Assembly: GCA_001774505.1 (NCBI GenBank)
Contig: MFAF01000069.1
Span: 2,029 to 10,436 of the forward strand
Direction: 5' to 3'
DNA: 8,408 bases
Source: Candidatus Coatesbacteria bacterium RBG_13_66_14
Lineage (GTDB): Bacteria; RBG-13-66-14
Shown piece by piece: positions 5,638 through 8,408 of the stretch (positions are counted from its first letter, which is position 1; every line of letters begins with the position of its first letter). Under the pieces are notes generated by a model. The model searched no databases, had not been told where the DNA came from, and worked only from the letters and a program-made list of their open reading frames with translations. A program made the position numbers and the translations under genes.

Positions 5638-6225
5638 TCACCTCCACCAGATCGCGCACAGGGCTATCCAGACGAACATCAGCAGAAGGGTCAGGATCAC
5701 CGTGTCGGAGGTTTTCAACGTCATACGACCGCCCACAAGCTCAACGGCCGCCCAGGACTCCCAGCCGAGGACCACGGTGTGAATCGGGGCCACCACCGCC
5801 AACCGCCACATCCCGACGTGGATGAGCGCCAGGTCCGCCACCGAAACGGCGAGCCAGGGGACGAAGAAGGCGACACCTATTGCGTCCAGGATGCGCCCCA
5901 CCGGCGCGGATTGCCCCCTCAGCCGGAGGTAGCCCCAAACGGTGAGCACCAGCGCGCCGATCAGGAGGGCGCCGAAAACAGGCGCGGTGTAAATTTCCAG
6001 GAGCCGGTAGCCGCCGAGGTCCAGGCCGAAAGGCGGCTCCACGAAGGGCGGCTGGAGCGTCTCGTAGTCCCGCAGGAGGAAGATGGCCACGTAGGCTAAC
6101 CAGCGCAGGGCCATTAGCGGCAGGCCCCAGCCTTTAAGACGCTCCAGGGCCTCCCCGTCCCCGGAGAATCCCCGGGGTTTGAACACGGCTCGGATTGGGA
6201 GCGCAATGGATTGAAGAAACCGCAT
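5638..6225 (-). CDS. Five-helix membrane protein, Yip1-like topology, function unknown
   Basis: A 195-residue integral membrane protein. After a short, basic, possibly amphipathic N-terminus (residues 1-33) there are about five hydrophobic segments, at roughly 36-51, 79-99, 113-131, 139-157 and 173-193, ending WWR. The long first loop (52-78) is Pro/aromatic-rich (LQPPFVEPPFG). Five helices after a cytoplasmic N-terminus recall Yip1-domain proteins, which are common as uncharacterised genes in many bacteria, but I see no decisive motif and offer this only as a possibility. The start codon is 3 nt after the stop of the DUF4159 gene, with only a poor GAGG close to the ATG, so coupling is likely. 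The next gene begins 6 nt after its stop. Second gene of the leftward operon. Confidence 0.7.
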   Translation of the reverse strand: MRFLQSIALPIRAVFKPRGFSGDGEALERLKGWGLPLMALRWLAYVAIFLLRDYETLQPPFVEPPFGLDLGGYRLLEIYTAPVFGALLIGALVLTVWGYLRLRGQSAPVGRILDAIGVAFFVPWLAVSVADLALIHVGMWRLAVVAPIHTVVLGWESWAAVELVGGRMTLKTSDTVILTLLLMFVWIALCAIWWR

Positions 6226-6228
6226 GCC

Positions 6229-6888
6229 TCAGTGTGTCAGGGCGTAGATGATGATGTTGACGCCCATCTCGAGGGCCGCCTCGCGTATCTCCTGCGGGTC
6301 CTTGTGCACCTCGGGGTCCTCCCAGCCGTCGCCCAGGTCGCACTCGTGGGTGTAGAAGAGGACGAGCCGCCCGTTTCGGAAGATGCCGTACCCCTGGGGC
6401 GGCTCGCCGTCGTGCTCGTGGACCTTGGGCGGCCCCTGGGGGAAGTCGAAGAAGCAGTGGTATATGGGATGATCAAATGGAAGCTGGACGAGCTCCTCGT
6501 CGGGGTAGAGCAGTGAAATTTCGCGGCGGATGTAGGGGTCCAGTCCGTAGTTGTCGTCCACGTGGAGGAAGCCGCCCCCGTCCAGGTAGCTTCGCAGCCG
6601 CTCCAGCTCCAGGGGGGTGAAGCTGACGTTGCCGTGACCGGTGAGGTAGAGGTAGGGGTAGTCGCTGAGCTCGGGGGACGCCGGTTCCACCACGGCCTCG
6701 TCGGAGGCGACCTCCAGCCCCGTCGAATCGTGGAGGAATTTTAGCAGGTTGGGCAGGGAGCTGGGGTCGGAGTACCAGTCCCCGCCGCCGCCGTAGTGCA
6801 ACCGGGCGACGGTGAAGACCGCCGGGGGCTCGGCCGCCTGGACCGCAGCAGCGAAGAGGAGCAGAATGTGAAGCGTCGCCTTTCTCAT
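6229..6888 (-). CDS. Exported DUF4159 domain protein
   Basis: A 219-residue protein with a clear signal peptide (MRKATLHILLLFAAAVQA, likely cut before AEPP), so it should act in the periplasm. The rest is a near-complete DUF4159 domain: FTVARLHYGGGGDWYSDP (25-42), YLTGHGN (81-87), GGGFLHVDDNYG (104-115), DHPIYH (139-144), HEHDG (157-161) and ECDLGDGWEDPEVH (182-195). The domain is related to the class I glutamine amidotransferase-like fold and often occurs with BatA/VWA/MoxR-type gene sets; none of those is visible here. Biochemical function is not known. The open frame extends to 6990, but the start at 6888 is preferred because the signal peptide begins there. No Shine-Dalgarno precedes it, and a TATAAT lies 9 bp upstream, which suggests a nearly leaderless message. 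First gene of the six-gene operon. Confidence 0.87.
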   Translation of the reverse strand: MRKATLHILLLFAAAVQAAEPPAVFTVARLHYGGGGDWYSDPSSLPNLLKFLHDSTGLEVASDEAVVEPASPELSDYPYLYLTGHGNVSFTPLELERLRSYLDGGGFLHVDDNYGLDPYIRREISLLYPDEELVQLPFDHPIYHCFFDFPQGPPKVHEHDGEPPQGYGIFRNGRLVLFYTHECDLGDGWEDPEVHKDPQEIREAALEMGVNIIIYALTH

Positions 6889-6897
6889 CCGGGAATG

Positions 6898-6903
6898 ATT
6901 ATA
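6898..6903 (-). promoter_or_regulatory. Perfect -10 box of the six-gene leftward operon
   Basis: TATAAT is present on the minus strand (ATTATA on plus) with only nine bases between it and the ATG at 6888. Transcription starting about seven bases downstream would leave a leader of two or three nucleotides. No TTGACA-like -35 lies at a 16-18 bp spacing; that position is C-rich. An activator may therefore be required, or the match is fortuitous. A GC hairpin (6912-6917 with 6923-6928) lies just upstream. Confidence 0.45.
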
Positions 6904-6934
6904 CCCGAAGACCGCCCGCCGGGGGCGGCGAGTC

Positions 6935-6963
6935 TTTACATCGGTTCCGCGTTGTGGTAGCTT
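6935..6963 (+). promoter_or_regulatory. Candidate promoter of the HEAT-repeat lipoprotein gene
   Basis: TTTACA (6935-6940, five of six matches to the -35 consensus) is followed by a 17-bp spacer and TAGCTT (6958-6963, three of six matches to the -10). The predicted start near 6970 would give a leader of about 30 nt containing AAGGAG at 6989-6994. It is divergent from the operon promoter at 6898-6903, and the two share the same 111-bp gap. Confidence 0.3.
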
Positions 6964-6999
6964 TATCCGGTCCACTGTCATCTTCTCCAAGGAGCATTC

Positions 7000-8408
7000 A
7001 TGGCGCGGTGTCTGTTTCTGGTGGCGTCTCTCGTTTTTCTATTCACGGGCTGTGGTGGACCCAGCCTGTCCGGGGCGGCGGCCGACCTGGAAGACAAGGG
7101 CAACGATCCGGAAGTGCGCCTGGCGGCGGTGGACGACCTGGTCGCCACCGGCGACCCGGAGGCGGTGGCCCATCTGCACCGCGTCCTGGAGGACGAGGGC
7201 GAGGACCCGCGGATCCGGGCCAAGGCCGCCGGCGGGCTCGGCTTCTTCCAAAATCCCGACTCCATTGATGTTCTGGTCAAGGCTCTCGACGATCCCGACC
7301 CCGAGGTGCGCCGCCAGTCCGGACGCAGCCTGGTCCAGTTCGGCGAGCAGGCCGTGCAGCCGCTGATCCGTGCCCTCGGCTTTACGCCCGAGGAGCTGGA
7401 CGACACGGAGCTCTACACCGCGGCCGAGGAGAGGCGTATATCCGCCAGCCGCGCCCTGGTGGCCATCGGCGAGCCGTCCGTCGGCCCGTTGAACGCCGCC
7501 CTCGCCGAGTACGAGCGGGAGAGCTTTTACAAGGCCATGCTCGCCTTCGCCAACCCGAAGATGCCCCTTTACAATGAGGTCGCCGCAGCCATCCAGGGAT
7601 ACACGCCCGATCCCGCCGAGGACTTCGCCGACACGAAGATAGACGGCGTGGGGCGCTTTTTGAACCGCATCGGCAACGAGAACGCCATCCCGCGCAAGTA
7701 CATCACCCTGAGCCTCCAATCGCTCCAGAAGCCGCCTCCCACGTACCTGGAAACCCTCAGGGCCGATTCCGCGTCGAACGCCGCGCTGGAGGTCACCCAG
7801 CGGGTGTTCGGCCAATTGAAGCTGGACGCCATCAACGCGCTCATCACCAAGCGCGAGAGCGAGGACAAGTCCCTGCAGGTGATGTGCACTCACTATCTGG
7901 GCTACCTGGGGCTGACCGAAGCCACCTCGGCCCTGGTGGACATCCTGGCGGACACCTCGGAGTACGCCGGTCCCGACGTCAAGAAGGTGGCCCTGCATTC
8001 CCTGGGGCGGATAGGCACCTCCCAGGCGATAGCCGCGCTCTTCGACGCCCTGAAGTATTCGGACATACGCGAGACCGCGGCGGACATGCTCGAGGCCAAC
8101 GGCGCCCCGGCGACGACGCTCCTGTTGGCAAAACTCAGCGACCCCGATCCCAAGCTCCGCGCCTTCGCCATTTGGTTCTTCGGTTACACCCAGAACCGGG
8201 ATCTGCAGGTGGCGGCCCTGCCGAAGCTTCTTGAGAACCTGACCCAGGAGGTCAAGGTTCTGCGGGAGAACGCCGCCGTGGCCCTGGGGAAGATGCCCGC
8301 CGTGGCCTTCGCGGATGTGGCCGCCCTGGCCGCCGACGAGCGCCCCGAGGTGCGCCAGGTCGTGGCCATCGCCCTGGGCGAGATGGCCGTTCCGGAGGCC
8401 AGGCCCTA
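7000..8408 (+). CDS. HEAT-repeat lipoprotein, partial (runs off the right end)
   Basis: The frame stays open for 469 complete codons and continues past the window. The N-terminus MARCLFLVAS followed by LVFLFTGC is a lipoprotein signal peptide with the acceptor Cys at residue 18; Phe at the -3 position is acceptable but not the commonest lipobox residue. The mature protein is built of helical HEAT / PBS-lyase-type repeats in two blocks. Residues about 25-165 include units such as DPEVRLAAVDDLVATGDPEA, and about 290-469 include DPDPKLRAFA and RPEVRQVVAIALGEM. The less regular segment between them (166-289) has no recognisable domain. Such proteins are usually scaffolds for protein binding, here facing the periplasm. 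The ATG at 7000 has AAGGAG five bases upstream. The gene is divergent from the DUF4159 operon. Partners and full length cannot be judged from this window. Confidence 0.87.
   Translation, partial: MARCLFLVASLVFLFTGCGGPSLSGAAADLEDKGNDPEVRLAAVDDLVATGDPEAVAHLHRVLEDEGEDPRIRAKAAGGLGFFQNPDSIDVLVKALDDPDPEVRRQSGRSLVQFGEQAVQPLIRALGFTPEELDDTELYTAAEERRISASRALVAIGEPSVGPLNAALAEYERESFYKAMLAFANPKMPLYNEVAAAIQGYTPDPAEDFADTKIDGVGRFLNRIGNENAIPRKYITLSLQSLQKPPPTYLETLRADSASNAALEVTQRVFGQLKLDAINALITKRESEDKSLQVMCTHYLGYLGLTEATSALVDILADTSEYAGPDVKKVALHSLGRIGTSQAIAALFDALKYSDIRETAADMLEANGAPATTLLLAKLSDPDPKLRAFAIWFFGYTQNRDLQVAALPKLLENLTQEVKVLRENAAVALGKMPAVAFADVAALAADERPEVRQVVAIALGEMAVPEARP

Noticed and set aside
5350..6099. 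249-codon plus-strand frame across the DUF169 and membrane-protein genes
   Set aside because: It crosses a gene boundary antisense to two supported genes and has His/Gln/Gly-rich shadow composition.
6889..6990. N-terminal extension of the DUF4159 protein to an ATG at 6990
   Set aside because: The extra 34 residues are basic and precede a signal peptide that should be N-terminal, and they would overlap the TATAAT and the divergent promoter region.
7039..7998. 319-codon minus-strand open frame antisense to the HEAT lipoprotein
   Set aside because: It is a mirror of GC-biased codons in a real repeat protein. It has repetitive Gly/Leu/Val/Gln composition and no recognisable domain.

Overview
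This is a high-GC bacterial window. A lipid-anchored lipoprotein lies at each end, and an LPS-type (GT9) glycosyltransferase sits in the middle, so a Gram-negative envelope is likely. The mix of a COG2403 GTPase, DUF169, DUF4159 and a HEAT-repeat lipoprotein, with structured palindromic repeats between genes, resembles genomes of uncultured candidate phyla of the FCB/Coatesbacteria kind. That placement is a weak inference, because no rRNA or taxonomic marker is present.

Layout. 1-222: regulatory region with a strong promoter in each direction. The rightward promoter reads a small acidic lipoprotein (223-804) that ends in a clear intrinsic terminator. 850-1267: 418 bp without a convincing gene, holding a 9-bp degenerate tandem repeat, a candidate promoter inside a cluster of related 11-bp motifs, and a compound palindrome just before the next gene. 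1268-2599: COG2403 P-loop GTPase of the cyclic 2,3-diphosphoglycerate synthetase-like family. 2600-2771: convergent intergenic gap containing an inverted pair of 29-bp palindromic units whose stems differ by compensatory changes (REPIN/BIME-like), plus another perfect hairpin.

2772-6888 is a compact leftward six-gene operon, transcribed in the order DUF4159 exported protein, five-helix membrane protein, DUF169 protein, GT9 glycosyltransferase, PAP2 phosphatase, flavodoxin-like protein. Junctions are +3, +6, -4 (ATGA), +18 and +2 nt, which implies co-transcription and translational coupling. A perfect TATAAT lies only 9 bp before the first start codon, so the first message may be almost leaderless. 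Divergently, a HEAT-repeat lipoprotein starts at 7000 and runs off the right end.

The PAP2 and GT9 enzymes point to handling of lipid-linked envelope glycans. How DUF169, DUF4159 and the flavodoxin fit with them is unknown. I found no CRISPR array, transposase, toxin/antitoxin pair, tRNA or rRNA. Most of the window is ordinary chromosomal coding sequence; the more unusual signals are in the non-coding gaps.
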